From assembly GCA_030642995.1 (NCBI GenBank), contig DAOWMR010000018.1, forward strand, positions 1-17,252: 17,252 bases of DNA, in the 5' to 3' direction. Made by a program: the position numbers and the translations under genes. The notes under the pieces were generated by a model that was given only the letters and a program-made list of their open reading frames with translations, ran no database searches and was not told the DNA's origin. Shown here piece by piece: positions 7,378-14,830 of this stretch (its first letter is position 1; each line of letters starts with the position of its first letter). The stretch is from Spirochaetales bacterium. GTDB lineage: Bacteria; Spirochaetota; Spirochaetia; DSM-27196; SLST01.

Positions 7378-8230
7378 ATATTACATAGCCGATATCATAG
7401 AAATCAGGTCCGGCATGAGGCATGTTGCTATGATTTGTATAGTGCACTTCCACGCGCGTTTGCACGTCCAATTCATCCACCAGTTTTTTCAGGTGCTGCG
7501 CCTCTTCTTCATGCGGTCCGATAACGCTGATGACGGCATGCAGCACGGCACCGTTCTTCTCAGCCAGTTCTTCCTGGATGATTTTCAGAAAACGCTGATT
7601 TGCCTGCAGATGATTCTTGGCTTTGCCCACCGATTTCAGGGAACCCGGTTCGTCGGTAGAACTCAAGAGGGCAATGATCTTCATTGCCGTCCCCATCACC
7701 GCTTTCGCCAGGCCAATGCGCCCTGTCCGGTGAAGGTAGAACAGATCATATACCACACCAAGGTGGCGGGTATTCGCCTGCATGATTCTGATCAAGTCCA
7801 TCACCTCGTCAAAACTCTTTCCTTCTTTCACGGCCAGCGCTGCTTCCTGCACGAGAATGCTATAGGCAGCCGTCAGGAATTTTGAATCAACATACTCCAC
7901 ATCCAGATCCGAATTTTCGGCCATCAGATCCTTGATCATGGTCATCGTGGCGGTGGAAGCCCGGGCGGCCTGATGCAGAGATATGATCTTTTCCCCACGA
8001 TGCCGATTGTAGGCTTCCAGCATCTCCGTTTTGACCAGACCGGATGTTGTTACTTTGTTGTTCTTGTCTTTCAGGAGGGAGCGGAGTTTGTCCTTCTCTT
8101 CCCGGCTCATCTCCATGGATACAGGATAGGGTTCTCCGTTGAGATACATGGGGTAGTTCAGTACTTCGATTCCAAGATCCTTGGCAGTTTGTGGACTCAG
8201 CTGGAGAGCTGATCCTGCTACAATAACCAT
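7370..8230 (-). CDS. fakB: DegV-family fatty-acid-binding protein (FakB-like)
   Basis: FakB proteins bind a fatty acid and present its carboxylate to FakA. This 286-residue protein shows the DegV outline: an N-terminal beta strand MVIVAGS and TTSG at 61-64 (the conserved ligand-binding Thr/Ser). IISLH lies at 82-86, VEYVDSK at 111-117 and LFYLHRTGRIGLAKAVMG at 163-180, corresponding to the usual LxxLxxGGRI segment. It is divergent: the usual IVTDSTADL start is IVAGSALQL here, and the ISSxLSGT stretch is AARASTAT. A different acyl ligand is therefore possible (inference). I chose the ATG at 8230, with GGAGG 5 bases before it. The frame is open 25 codons further upstream, but that would overlap the preceding gene. 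Its end overlaps fakA by 8 bases, which is strong support for a FakB role. Confidence 0.85.
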   Translation of the reverse strand: MVIVAGSALQLSPQTAKDLGIEVLNYPMYLNGEPYPVSMEMSREEKDKLRSLLKDKNNKVTTSGLVKTEMLEAYNRHRGEKIISLHQAARASTATMTMIKDLMAENSDLDVEYVDSKFLTAAYSILVQEAALAVKEGKSFDEVMDLIRIMQANTRHLGVVYDLFYLHRTGRIGLAKAVMGTAMKIIALLSSTDEPGSLKSVGKAKNHLQANQRFLKIIQEELAEKNGAVLHAVISVIGPHEEEAQHLKKLVDELDVQTRVEVHYTNHSNMPHAGPDFYDIGYVIYA

Positions 8231-8241
8231 CTGTTCCTCCA

Positions 8242-9438
8242 TCAATATTTTTTGGGATTCCGGGGAATCCGGATTGCCAGGTTTGATTGCGGCCAGGATG
8301 AGCAAGGATGGAAATAGCCGAACTTCAGGTCCGCCGCCCTGCGACCGTCAGAATTCTCCGGAACGTAAACAGCTCCATCCACCAGACGGCTCCGGCACCA
8401 GCCGCACTCCCCCGACCGGCACAGGGCCGGGGGATTCAGACCTGCTCTTTCAAGGGCCACAAGAACAGTTTCTGCCGAATCGGCAGGAATTTCCAGTACC
8501 GTGTCGGAACCTTCAATCTGCACGGAAATCTGGAGACTGCCTGGGAAGGATCTCTTCCGTTCCCCGTCTCCGAAGTTCTCCCGGCGTACCTGTCGGGGCT
8601 TCAGATTGAGTTTCGCGAGTTCGCTATCCAGAAAGGCATGCATGGCCGACGGGCCGCAGATGAAGAAGCTGGCACCCTGCGGTGTGGAGACATATCTGCC
8701 GATCAAGTCAACGGAGAGAAAACCGGTTTCTCCCGACCAATCATCGGCTGGTTCGGAACAGACGGGTATGAACCGGAACCGTTGTGGATACTTTGAAACC
8801 ATCTGAGGCCAGTCCTCGCGGAACAGAACCTCGTTGGGCGAAGTGACTCCATACAACAACACGATGCTGACATCCGGTTCATTCCGCAGCAGATCCGGAA
8901 TCATGGAACGGAATGGTGTGACCCCGGAACCGCCGGCAAGGCACACAAGGGTATCCAAATCCCGCAGAGACTCGTAGTGGAAATAGCCCTGAGGGTCGGA
9001 CGTTTGCACAATGCTGCCCACCGCCCAGTTCTTCATGACCCAGGGAGCAAGGAAACCATCATCCTTTGTCCGCACGGTTAAGTCGTAGTAGTTCTCACGA
9101 TAGCTGTCATCGGGAGGAGAAGCGATTGAGAACGGACGGGAAATACAGATGCCGTCAATATCCGCTTCCACGCTGATGTACTGGCCCGCCCGAAACACCG
9201 CTACTTTCCCGTTCGGCTCCACGGGAGTCATACGGAAGGTTGCCGTTGTAGGAGACTCCTCTGTCCTGGAAGTAATCTTGAAACTCTGGACAGGGGGATG
9301 AATGCGTGAAGACAGCTCGTTGATTCTCCCGGTCTCTCTGGAAGCAGATGAAGCGCGACGGAATCTGCCGTTTCGCGTTCTCAAGTGGAGAAGAAAGGCA
9401 GCCATATCGACAAGTGAATTCCTTACGGTAATCTTCAT
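8242..9438 (-). CDS. Ferredoxin-NAD(P) reductase fused to C-terminal 2Fe-2S ferredoxin
   Basis: An electron-transfer protein that moves electrons between NAD(P)H, a flavin and a 2Fe-2S cluster. Of 398 residues, roughly 50-150 form the flavin barrel with RPFSIAS at 101-107. Residues about 160-285 form the NAD(P) domain with GGSGVTPFRSM at 169-179 and CGPSAM at 261-266. Residues about 300-395 form a plant-type ferredoxin with ligands Cys340, Cys345, Cys348 (CRSGECGWC) and Cys379. This domain order resembles class IA oxygenase reductases and the HCP reductase Hcr. The first ~48 residues are basic, have no recognised domain and contain no obvious membrane helix. Its ATG overlaps the stop of the CrtI-like gene by 4 bases, and fakB starts 11 bases after its own stop. 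The likely partner is the CrtI-like flavoprotein, but this is inferred from coupling only. Confidence 0.92.
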   Translation of the reverse strand: MKITVRNSLVDMAAFLLHLRTRNGRFRRASSASRETGRINELSSRIHPPVQSFKITSRTEESPTTATFRMTPVEPNGKVAVFRAGQYISVEADIDGICISRPFSIASPPDDSYRENYYDLTVRTKDDGFLAPWVMKNWAVGSIVQTSDPQGYFHYESLRDLDTLVCLAGGSGVTPFRSMIPDLLRNEPDVSIVLLYGVTSPNEVLFREDWPQMVSKYPQRFRFIPVCSEPADDWSGETGFLSVDLIGRYVSTPQGASFFICGPSAMHAFLDSELAKLNLKPRQVRRENFGDGERKRSFPGSLQISVQIEGSDTVLEIPADSAETVLVALERAGLNPPALCRSGECGWCRSRLVDGAVYVPENSDGRRAADLKFGYFHPCSSWPQSNLAIRIPRNPKKY

Positions 9439-10973
9439 GTCGTTACTCCCGATTCCAGATCCCTGACGGCCGTTTCTCCAGCATCCTTCCCGGAGAGAAT
9501 GGAGCTTCCGTAGCCATGGCAGCGATAAGAGAACCCGCCGCAGAAGTAGAGACCCCGCACAAAAGTCTCTTTCTTCATGGAGAGCGCCCGTGGGACAACG
9601 GAATACCAGGGTTCCGGTTCATAGCCATAGACAATACCGTCATAGGCACCGGTATACCGGGCAAAAGTCTGGGGTGTCGCAATCTCAATTTCTTCAATGT
9701 GACTGCGGATATCGGTTCCGGTGGCCTGTTCAAATTGACGGATCAAACGGTCGGCTGCCCGGGTCTTCACCCGGAAATAGTCCTCCGCCCGAACGTCCTC
9801 CCAGGCTTCAGAGCGGTATCCGGCCGTAAGGGCCAGGATGGTGGTGCCGTTCGGAGAACAGGTTGGATTCGCGGCATTGAGACAAACGGAAGCCTGCATG
9901 ATCTCATCCGATTCCAGACTGTAGATGCCCTGATAGAGTTTCTCAGTATCCATATGGGGGGCAATGAAATAACTGTAATCTTCCAGCCCGAGGGCATGCC
10001 TGTCGGCGTCCAGTCCCAGATACACCACCACCAGGCTGAAGCCGTGTCTGCGAGCATTGACCATTTTCTTTGCTGCGGCCGGTATCGCGGATGATGGGTG
10101 AATCAGGAAATTGAACATAAGGGTGGGCGATGCGTTGGAAATCAGAGCTTCGCACGTAATTCTCTCACCAAGAGAGGTCTCTACCCCCTGAATCCTTCCA
10201 TCCTCAACCAGCACATGCTCCACCCGGGTGTTGAGTCGGATTTCACCGCCATGATCCTCGATACCCCGAACAAATGCGGCGGAAATCTCATGAGAGCGCA
10301 ATTTGGGAATCACTGCCCCGGCCGAAAGATAGGCATTCAGCAAGGACGCCCAAATGGTGAATGAAACCCTGTTCATGGGAACGCCCAGATAGCACCAGTA
10401 GGGATACAGAAGATCGCGAGCCTTCGCGGGCAGATTCAGGGCATCGGCTACTTCCTCCGCCGTATAGGAGCCTGTTCTCAAGAAGTTGCCGTGTTCCTTG
10501 AAGATCTTTCGGTAATCAGGAGGACCTTCACCGCCGGAAAGGGCTCGGAAAGCCGCCTGTACCTCTGCGCAGAGATCCAAATAGGCTGTCACGGACTCCC
10601 GGCTGCCGGGAACTTCTTTTTCAATCAAATCGGCACATTGTGACAGTCCGAAGGGCATGCGCACATTGGTTCCGTTCTCCGTCAGAATGACGCGATAGGC
10701 CTCGGGGATTGAAACAAAATCGATATCAAGCCCTGCATCATCCACCAGGTACCTTATTGTTCCTGCGGCTTCTTCAATGGAATTGACATCGGGCAACTCA
10801 TGCAGGGACGGCTCAAACTCAAAGCGACCGCGGACAAAACTGGTGGCAAAACCGCCGGGAAGATTGTGCTGTTCAAGCAGAAGCACTCTTCTTCCAGCGC
10901 GGGACGCCTCAAATGCCGCACCAAGCCCACCGAGTCCTGCGCCGATCACGATGATGTCATAGGATGCCGTCAT
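9435..10973 (-). CDS. Phytoene desaturase / retinol saturase-like FAD oxidoreductase
   Basis: A 512-residue FAD enzyme of the CrtI / carotenoid isomerase / retinol saturase group, which reduces, oxidises or isomerises double bonds in long hydrophobic chains. It begins YDIIVIGAGLGGLGAA with the FAD motif GxGxxG at 11-16, and Glu34 (LLLEQ) follows for the adenosine ribose. LPGGFATSFVRGRFEFEPSL lies near 38-57. Near the C-terminus are TPQTFARYTGAYDGIVYGYE and LYFCGGFSYRCHGYGSSILSGKDAGE, matching the family's FAD-closing segment. There is no signal peptide. The frame extends 76 codons further upstream without homology. I chose the ATG at 10973, where the Rossmann motif begins and a promoter places it as the first base of the message. 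No carotenoid synthesis genes lie nearby. Its downstream neighbours handle fatty acids, so an acyl or prenyl-acid substrate is more likely than a carotenoid (inference). Confidence 0.85.
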   Translation of the reverse strand: MTASYDIIVIGAGLGGLGAAFEASRAGRRVLLLEQHNLPGGFATSFVRGRFEFEPSLHELPDVNSIEEAAGTIRYLVDDAGLDIDFVSIPEAYRVILTENGTNVRMPFGLSQCADLIEKEVPGSRESVTAYLDLCAEVQAAFRALSGGEGPPDYRKIFKEHGNFLRTGSYTAEEVADALNLPAKARDLLYPYWCYLGVPMNRVSFTIWASLLNAYLSAGAVIPKLRSHEISAAFVRGIEDHGGEIRLNTRVEHVLVEDGRIQGVETSLGERITCEALISNASPTLMFNFLIHPSSAIPAAAKKMVNARRHGFSLVVVYLGLDADRHALGLEDYSYFIAPHMDTEKLYQGIYSLESDEIMQASVCLNAANPTCSPNGTTILALTAGYRSEAWEDVRAEDYFRVKTRAADRLIRQFEQATGTDIRSHIEEIEIATPQTFARYTGAYDGIVYGYEPEPWYSVVPRALSMKKETFVRGLYFCGGFSYRCHGYGSSILSGKDAGETAVRDLESGVTT

Positions 10974-10981
10974 GACGGCAT
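10964..10981. promoter_or_regulatory. Perfect 18-bp palindrome (likely operator) over the start of the fakAB-containing operon
   Basis: ATGCCGTCATGACGGCAT reads the same on both strands with no mismatch and no spacer. It covers the start codon of the CrtI-like gene and the first two bases of its proposed -10 box, so it spans about -8 to +10. By my estimate a perfect 18-bp palindrome is expected at well under 0.1 per window of this size. A further ATGCCG at 10994-10999 and a CGGGCAT at 11014-11020 in the same gap could form a weaker second site. This arrangement suits a dimeric TetR- or GntR-like repressor. No regulator gene is present in the window. Confidence 0.55.
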
Positions 10982-10988
10982 TGTAGCA
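10980..10988 (-). promoter_or_regulatory. Extended -10 promoter of the six-gene operon, predicted leaderless
   Basis: On the minus strand the sequence reads TGCTACAAT, an extended -10 (TGn followed by TACAAT, 5 of 6 to consensus). Six bases follow before the ATG, so the expected transcription start is the A of the start codon at 10973. No recognisable -35 box and no Shine-Dalgarno sequence are present, which fits a leaderless message from an extended -10 promoter. Confidence 0.45.
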
Positions 10989-11010
10989 GCAAAATGCCGG
11001 TTCGTGGCAG

Positions 11011-11039
11011 TTGCGGGCATACCGGTTTCGCCATAGACT
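11011..11039 (+). promoter_or_regulatory. Possible sigma-70 promoter of the vWA-like gene
   Basis: TTGCGG at 11011-11016 and TAGACT at 11034-11039 are 17 bases apart, about 67 bases upstream of the start codon of the exported vWA-like gene. The -10 matches 4 of 6 consensus bases and the -35 only 3 of 6, so this is a weak prediction that relies on spacing and position. Confidence 0.25.
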
Positions 11040-11105
11040 TCGTACTGTCGGATTAGTGTTGATCTTCCGCGTTTGTCCCCGCTCCGACACAGACGGAGGT
11101 TGATC

Positions 11106-12593
11106 ATGCTGAACAGCCGGAAAATCGTCCGTGAGTCCCTGATCCTGGTTTTGCTCTGCCACTGTACGACGTTCGCCTTTGCCGCCGCGGAAGCTGAACA
11201 AAGCGGCCGGGACATGGCTATGGACTTCGTCGACGAGGGGACTCTCGTTGCCGGCTCATTCCTGGACGCTGAGTCGGTGATTGATGACTACGGATTTCCC
11301 TATGGAATCCCGGATGGAGATCCCTTTGCGGTGTTCGTCGAGTCGGACAAACCGCTCTCATACGTGTGGGGCGACACCATCACGGTGCAGGTCGCAGTGG
11401 CCACGAACTCTGAGGAGTTCTTTCCCGAACAGCCTTTCAACCACGTGCTCTTTTTCAACGATCCCGGGATTCTGGATGAGGATCCGGTACGGCAATCCAT
11501 TGCCAGAACGCTTGGGTCGCTCGTGGCCCGCAGTGCGCCGGGGCAGGATATCTTCATCTATCTTCACGCCGACCAGAGACTCGTTCAGGTTGGATCATAC
11601 AGCTCCGCCCTCTCGGCCCTGCGGGAGGCTGCAGGCAAAGAGCGAACGGCATCCCCTGACCGAACGCTCGAGGCCCTGCTCCGAACCGCGAATGAGGAGC
11701 TGGAAGGGGAGTCCACCCGATTCCTGTGGCTTCTCGGCCGTCCCGTTGCGAATCAGGTCTACGGGTTCGATCGTGTGCGAACGGTAATCACGGCACTTCG
11801 AAGTGCTGAAACCGAGATATCCTACTGCGGATTCTCGGATGCACTCAGGCCTCGGACGGTCAACGAGCTTGTTCGGTCATTTGGAGGCAGCTCGTATTAC
11901 ATCGCGGATGCGTCGGAGTTGCCGGACATAATCGAGCGAGACTTCGATTTCTACGCGCGTCCTGCACTTTCAGATCTTCACATACGGGTTCACGCACTTG
12001 GAGGGAATCCGCAGCCGCAAGCGGTCCGCGAATACAGGCGAAAGTCACTGGGCCCCAATGAACACAGGACAATCCTGGCACGGATTCTCGTGCCGTCATT
12101 GGCAGGCAGCGCGAGTCTTGCCGCGGGAGGGGCGGGGCAGCCGGTTCAGATGAACGTTCCGAGTACAGCCGACCTGGCCGGTTTGTTGCCTGTTGAGCAA
12201 CCAATAGCGCTCGTCGATTACCAGTACACGGACAGGCGTGATGACTCACTCCACCGCGGATCCCGGGTTGTGAGGGTCTCGTACACGACCGACTATGACG
12301 AGTACGTGGCCGCGTGGAACTATCGAGTCATCAAGAACACCGCGGCAGTCGGCACATTCACGACGCTGGCCGACGTTGCTCAGTTCGTCAGGTATCGCTC
12401 CTTTGACCAGGCCATCAGCCGCCTTGACGCACAGATAGAGGTTCTCAGGCAACTCCTGCACTTCGTTGACGACCCGCTCATTCCGGAGGATATAGCGTTT
12501 CTGTCCGCCTACAAGCGACAGATCCTGGACTTGAAGCGCGACCCCAACAGGAGCCAGGCGATTGCTGATCAGCTGGGGCGGCGAAGGTACTGA
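11106..12593 (+). CDS. Exported protein with von Willebrand factor A-like domain, metal site lost
   Basis: A 495-residue secreted or periplasmic protein of unknown role. MLNSRKIVRESLILVLL...FAFA is a signal peptide, probably cut after AFA near residue 27; the cysteines there do not form a lipobox. Residues about 110-285 alternate strands and helices like a vWA domain: HVLFFNDPGIL, QDIFIYLHADQRLVQVG, FLWLLGRPV, TEISYCGFSD, and the final SFGGSSYYIADASELPDI. The last resembles the closing helix of YfbK-type vWA proteins. The usual DxSxS metal motif is absent; NDPGIL stands in its place. A beta-rich region with DYQYTDRRDDS near 380 and a helical C-terminus follow. GGAGGT lies 5 bases before the chosen ATG; an in-frame start 11 codons upstream is less likely. 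It is divergent from the lipid operon and convergent with the ABC genes, 6 bases away. Confidence 0.65.
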   Translation: MLNSRKIVRESLILVLLCHCTTFAFAAAEAEQSGRDMAMDFVDEGTLVAGSFLDAESVIDDYGFPYGIPDGDPFAVFVESDKPLSYVWGDTITVQVAVATNSEEFFPEQPFNHVLFFNDPGILDEDPVRQSIARTLGSLVARSAPGQDIFIYLHADQRLVQVGSYSSALSALREAAGKERTASPDRTLEALLRTANEELEGESTRFLWLLGRPVANQVYGFDRVRTVITALRSAETEISYCGFSDALRPRTVNELVRSFGGSSYYIADASELPDIIERDFDFYARPALSDLHIRVHALGGNPQPQAVREYRRKSLGPNEHRTILARILVPSLAGSASLAAGGAGQPVQMNVPSTADLAGLLPVEQPIALVDYQYTDRRDDSLHRGSRVVRVSYTTDYDEYVAAWNYRVIKNTAAVGTFTTLADVAQFVRYRSFDQAISRLDAQIEVLRQLLHFVDDPLIPEDIAFLSAYKRQILDLKRDPNRSQAIADQLGRRRY

Positions 12594-12599
12594 TTTACC

Positions 12600-13259
12600 C
12601 TACAGGCTCTTCCTCTTGAACACCGCGACTGCAATCACCATGAGTATGGCTGGTACCACGGCGCCGACAAGTCCGGCAAACAACGGAACGTTCAACCCCT
12701 CTACGAATACCGCGGGCAGGATGATAATGGCGGACAGCTGGTTGCCCAGGTAGACGGAAAGGATGGCGCTCACGGCGACGGAGTTGATAAGCACGCCGAA
12801 AAGCACGCCTACAGCGCTGGCAACGGCCATCCCGGCGATGCTGACCAGGAGGGACTCGCCGAGCTGACCGGCTATTCCTGGGGCGAGGGCTCCTGTTGCT
12901 GCGTCAACTGCCAGAGCGAGTCCCATGCTCCCGAGGGCGGCAACGAAGAGGCAGGTCAGGGCCGCAAAGAACTTGGCCGACAGGAGCGCTCCTCGGCGGA
13001 CTGGACGAGTCAGAAACAGGTCGTAAACATGTCTGTTCCGTTCACCCGTTATAGTCGTGCTCAGGAGTACGGCCGAGAGGGTGCCTCCGATGCTTCCTAC
13101 CAGGACCGCCGCGAAGATCAGCAAGGGAACGCCCTCGGTGTTGGGTTGAATGAGCTTGAGAAGCAGTGTGAGGAGGGGAAGACCCACCCACAACGCAACC
13201 ATGACCTTGGAGCGCGCGAGCCCGCGCAGTTCGTCGGTGTAAAGGATACGGAGTGTCAT
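12600..13259 (-). CDS. ABC-2 type transporter permease
   Basis: The membrane part of an ABC transporter, 219 residues. It starts with a short basic cytoplasmic stretch (TDELRGLARSK), then about six hydrophobic segments near residues 20-37, 48-68, 98-120, 130-160, 163-185 and 190-213. ITGERNRHVYDLFLTRPVRR, between the second and third segments, is the typical amphipathic cytoplasmic 'E..R....L..P..R' region of ABC-2 permeases. It ends in a basic FKRKSL tail. Its ATG overlaps the ATPase gene's stop by 4 bases, so the pair forms one transporter. The substrate cannot be told from sequence; relatives export drugs, lipids, peptides or surface material. Confidence 0.85.
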   Translation of the reverse strand: MTLRILYTDELRGLARSKVMVALWVGLPLLTLLLKLIQPNTEGVPLLIFAAVLVGSIGGTLSAVLLSTTITGERNRHVYDLFLTRPVRRGALLSAKFFAALTCLFVAALGSMGLALAVDAATGALAPGIAGQLGESLLVSIAGMAVASAVGVLFGVLINSVAVSAILSVYLGNQLSAIIILPAVFVEGLNVPLFAGLVGAVVPAILMVIAVAVFKRKSL

Positions 13260-14206
13260 GCTGGTTCCTCCGTGAGGTTGAGATACACTTCTTCAAGGCT
13301 TGGCTGTGCATGACGGATGCTTCGAACCGGTACCGCCTGCGCGATGAGCCGTTTCATGATCTGACTGATCGCATCGTCCAGATCGATTGACGGATCAACA
13401 TGCAATCGTGCAGTGGTGCCGGCCGATGCTGCAGAGCCCTCCGGCGGGTCAACCCGAGTGACAGGCGGTCCGGCGATCAGGTTCCAATCAAACTTCGCTC
13501 CGGGGCGAACCGTCACTTCAACGACAGTTCCCACCTGGTATCGATCTCGGAGTTCGGCCGGCGTCCCGATCTCCCTGAGCCGGCCCCCGTGAAGGATGCC
13601 GATGCGCGAGGCCAGCCCCTCAATCTCACTGAGGATATGCGAAGACACAAGAACCAATCGATCCTGATTCGCGAGTTCTTTGACAATTTCTTTGACCTGA
13701 AACCGGCTTGCCGGGTCCAGTCCTGAGAGCGGCTCGTCAAGGACCAGGATGTCGGGGTCATGCAGGATTGCCTGAGCGAGGCGCAGACGTTGAATCGTTC
13801 CGCCGCTCAGATGGACGATGCGTCGCTTTCGATGTTCTGAGATGCCGGCTCGGTCGAGCGCCCGGTCAATGGCAGCCGGCAGGGCGGTGCGATGAAGGCC
13901 TGAGAGCAGACCGAACGTCTGCAGGGCGTGCTCCACCGTCCGCCACTCCTGAAATCCGACATCCTGTGGCAGGTAGCCAACCCGAGCGTGCAGCTGCCCT
14001 TCCGTGGCCCGAATGTCCGTGCCGTCAATCTGCACTTCTCCCCGATAGTCACGGATAAGGCCGGTAAGGATCTTGATTGTTGTCGTCTTTCCCGCGCCGT
14101 TCGGTCCTATGTAGCCGAACACCTCGCCGCGTGCCAACTCGAGAGAAAGATCGCGCAGGGCGTGGACGGTCCCGTAGCTCTTGGAAACGGACTTCAGTGT
14201 AATCAT
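13256..14206 (-). CDS. ABC transporter ATP-binding protein
   Basis: The ATPase that powers the overlapping permease, 316 residues. Walker A is GPNGAGKT at 34-41, the Q-loop lies near YLPQDVGF at 79-86, the signature is LSGG at 133-136, Walker B is ILVLDE at 153-158, and the switch histidine is His190 in VSSH. The order and wording (YGTVHALRDLSLELARGEVFGYIG) fit the CcmA/DrrA-like group that pairs with ABC-2 permeases. Residues after about 230 form a C-terminal extension that includes a Pro/Gly/Ala-rich stretch, as in many of these ATPases. The ribosome site is weak. The small exported protein gene ends 37 bases upstream on the same strand and may be co-transcribed. Confidence 0.95.
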   Translation of the reverse strand: MITLKSVSKSYGTVHALRDLSLELARGEVFGYIGPNGAGKTTTIKILTGLIRDYRGEVQIDGTDIRATEGQLHARVGYLPQDVGFQEWRTVEHALQTFGLLSGLHRTALPAAIDRALDRAGISEHRKRRIVHLSGGTIQRLRLAQAILHDPDILVLDEPLSGLDPASRFQVKEIVKELANQDRLVLVSSHILSEIEGLASRIGILHGGRLREIGTPAELRDRYQVGTVVEVTVRPGAKFDWNLIAGPPVTRVDPPEGSAASAGTTARLHVDPSIDLDDAISQIMKRLIAQAVPVRSIRHAQPSLEEVYLNLTEEPA

Positions 14207-14243
14207 ATGTCTTGACGCTACTACCCGGTACGGGCGGGATTAT

Positions 14244-14759
14244 TCAGCCCCGAGAAGCAGTGAACGTGACGACATGGTCGACGCGTCCGGGATCCAGGAT
14301 GAGTGTGTGTTCAATGTCCAGCTCTTCCAGATTCCAGACCTCGGTGGTGAACGAGCCGGGCTTGGAGGCACGCGACGAGGGCGCATCATAGGCTGCACGC
14401 AACCGCTCCGAAATTGTCTGAAATTGTACCGAGAGATCATCATTGCTCCGGTCGACTATCTGAAATGCATAGCTCGCGAAGAACAGGTTGTCGGTACGGA
14501 ACCAGAGGGTAAGGTCTGCCGCTACGGCGCCTTCAGCGGTGAGAATTTCGGTTGGATAGATGAGGATGGAGTCTGTGGCGAACGCGGGAACTCCAAGGTC
14601 CGCCTGAATCTCTTCGACGCCGGCCCCCCAGTTGAGTGTCGGGAACGCCGGTGTTTCGGTCTCGTCTGCCGCGAGTCCTGGCGGTGAGCCGAATGCGGCG
14701 GCAAAGATCACGAACCAGGCCACGATTAGCCGCACAATGTCCGATTGATGGCATTCCAC
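14244..14759 (-). CDS. Small exported protein of unknown function
   Basis: I do not recognise the family with certainty. The 171-residue protein starts with a hydrophobic signal segment, RLIVAWFVIFAAAFG near 10-24, with probable cleavage around GLA-ADE near residues 30-31. The mature part has LNWGAGVEEIQADLGVP near 42-58. This resembles the 'WGxSxxEV' opening of small periplasmic proteins whose start aligns a helix under a Trp-Gly. Strand-like stretches follow (LTLWFRTDNLFFASYAFQIVD; EVWNLEELDIEHTLIL; DHVVTFTA). There are no catalytic motifs, and the only cysteine (Cys3) lies before the signal segment. The start codon is uncertain because no good ribosome site precedes it. It may be co-transcribed with the ABC genes downstream. 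Confidence 0.6.
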   Translation of the reverse strand: MECHQSDIVRLIVAWFVIFAAAFGSPPGLAADETETPAFPTLNWGAGVEEIQADLGVPAFATDSILIYPTEILTAEGAVAADLTLWFRTDNLFFASYAFQIVDRSNDDLSVQFQTISERLRAAYDAPSSRASKPGSFTTEVWNLEELDIEHTLILDPGRVDHVVTFTASRG

Positions 14760-14830
14760 GGTTCTATCCTACCATAGATCGGTGAATAGCTGGATTTATT
14801 GGGTGCCCGGACCGAAAATCAAAGGGGACT

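Noticed and set aside
9435..10973. Carotenoid biosynthesis cluster
   Set aside because: Only one CrtI-like gene is present, with no phytoene synthase or cyclase; all co-operonic partners point to acyl lipids.
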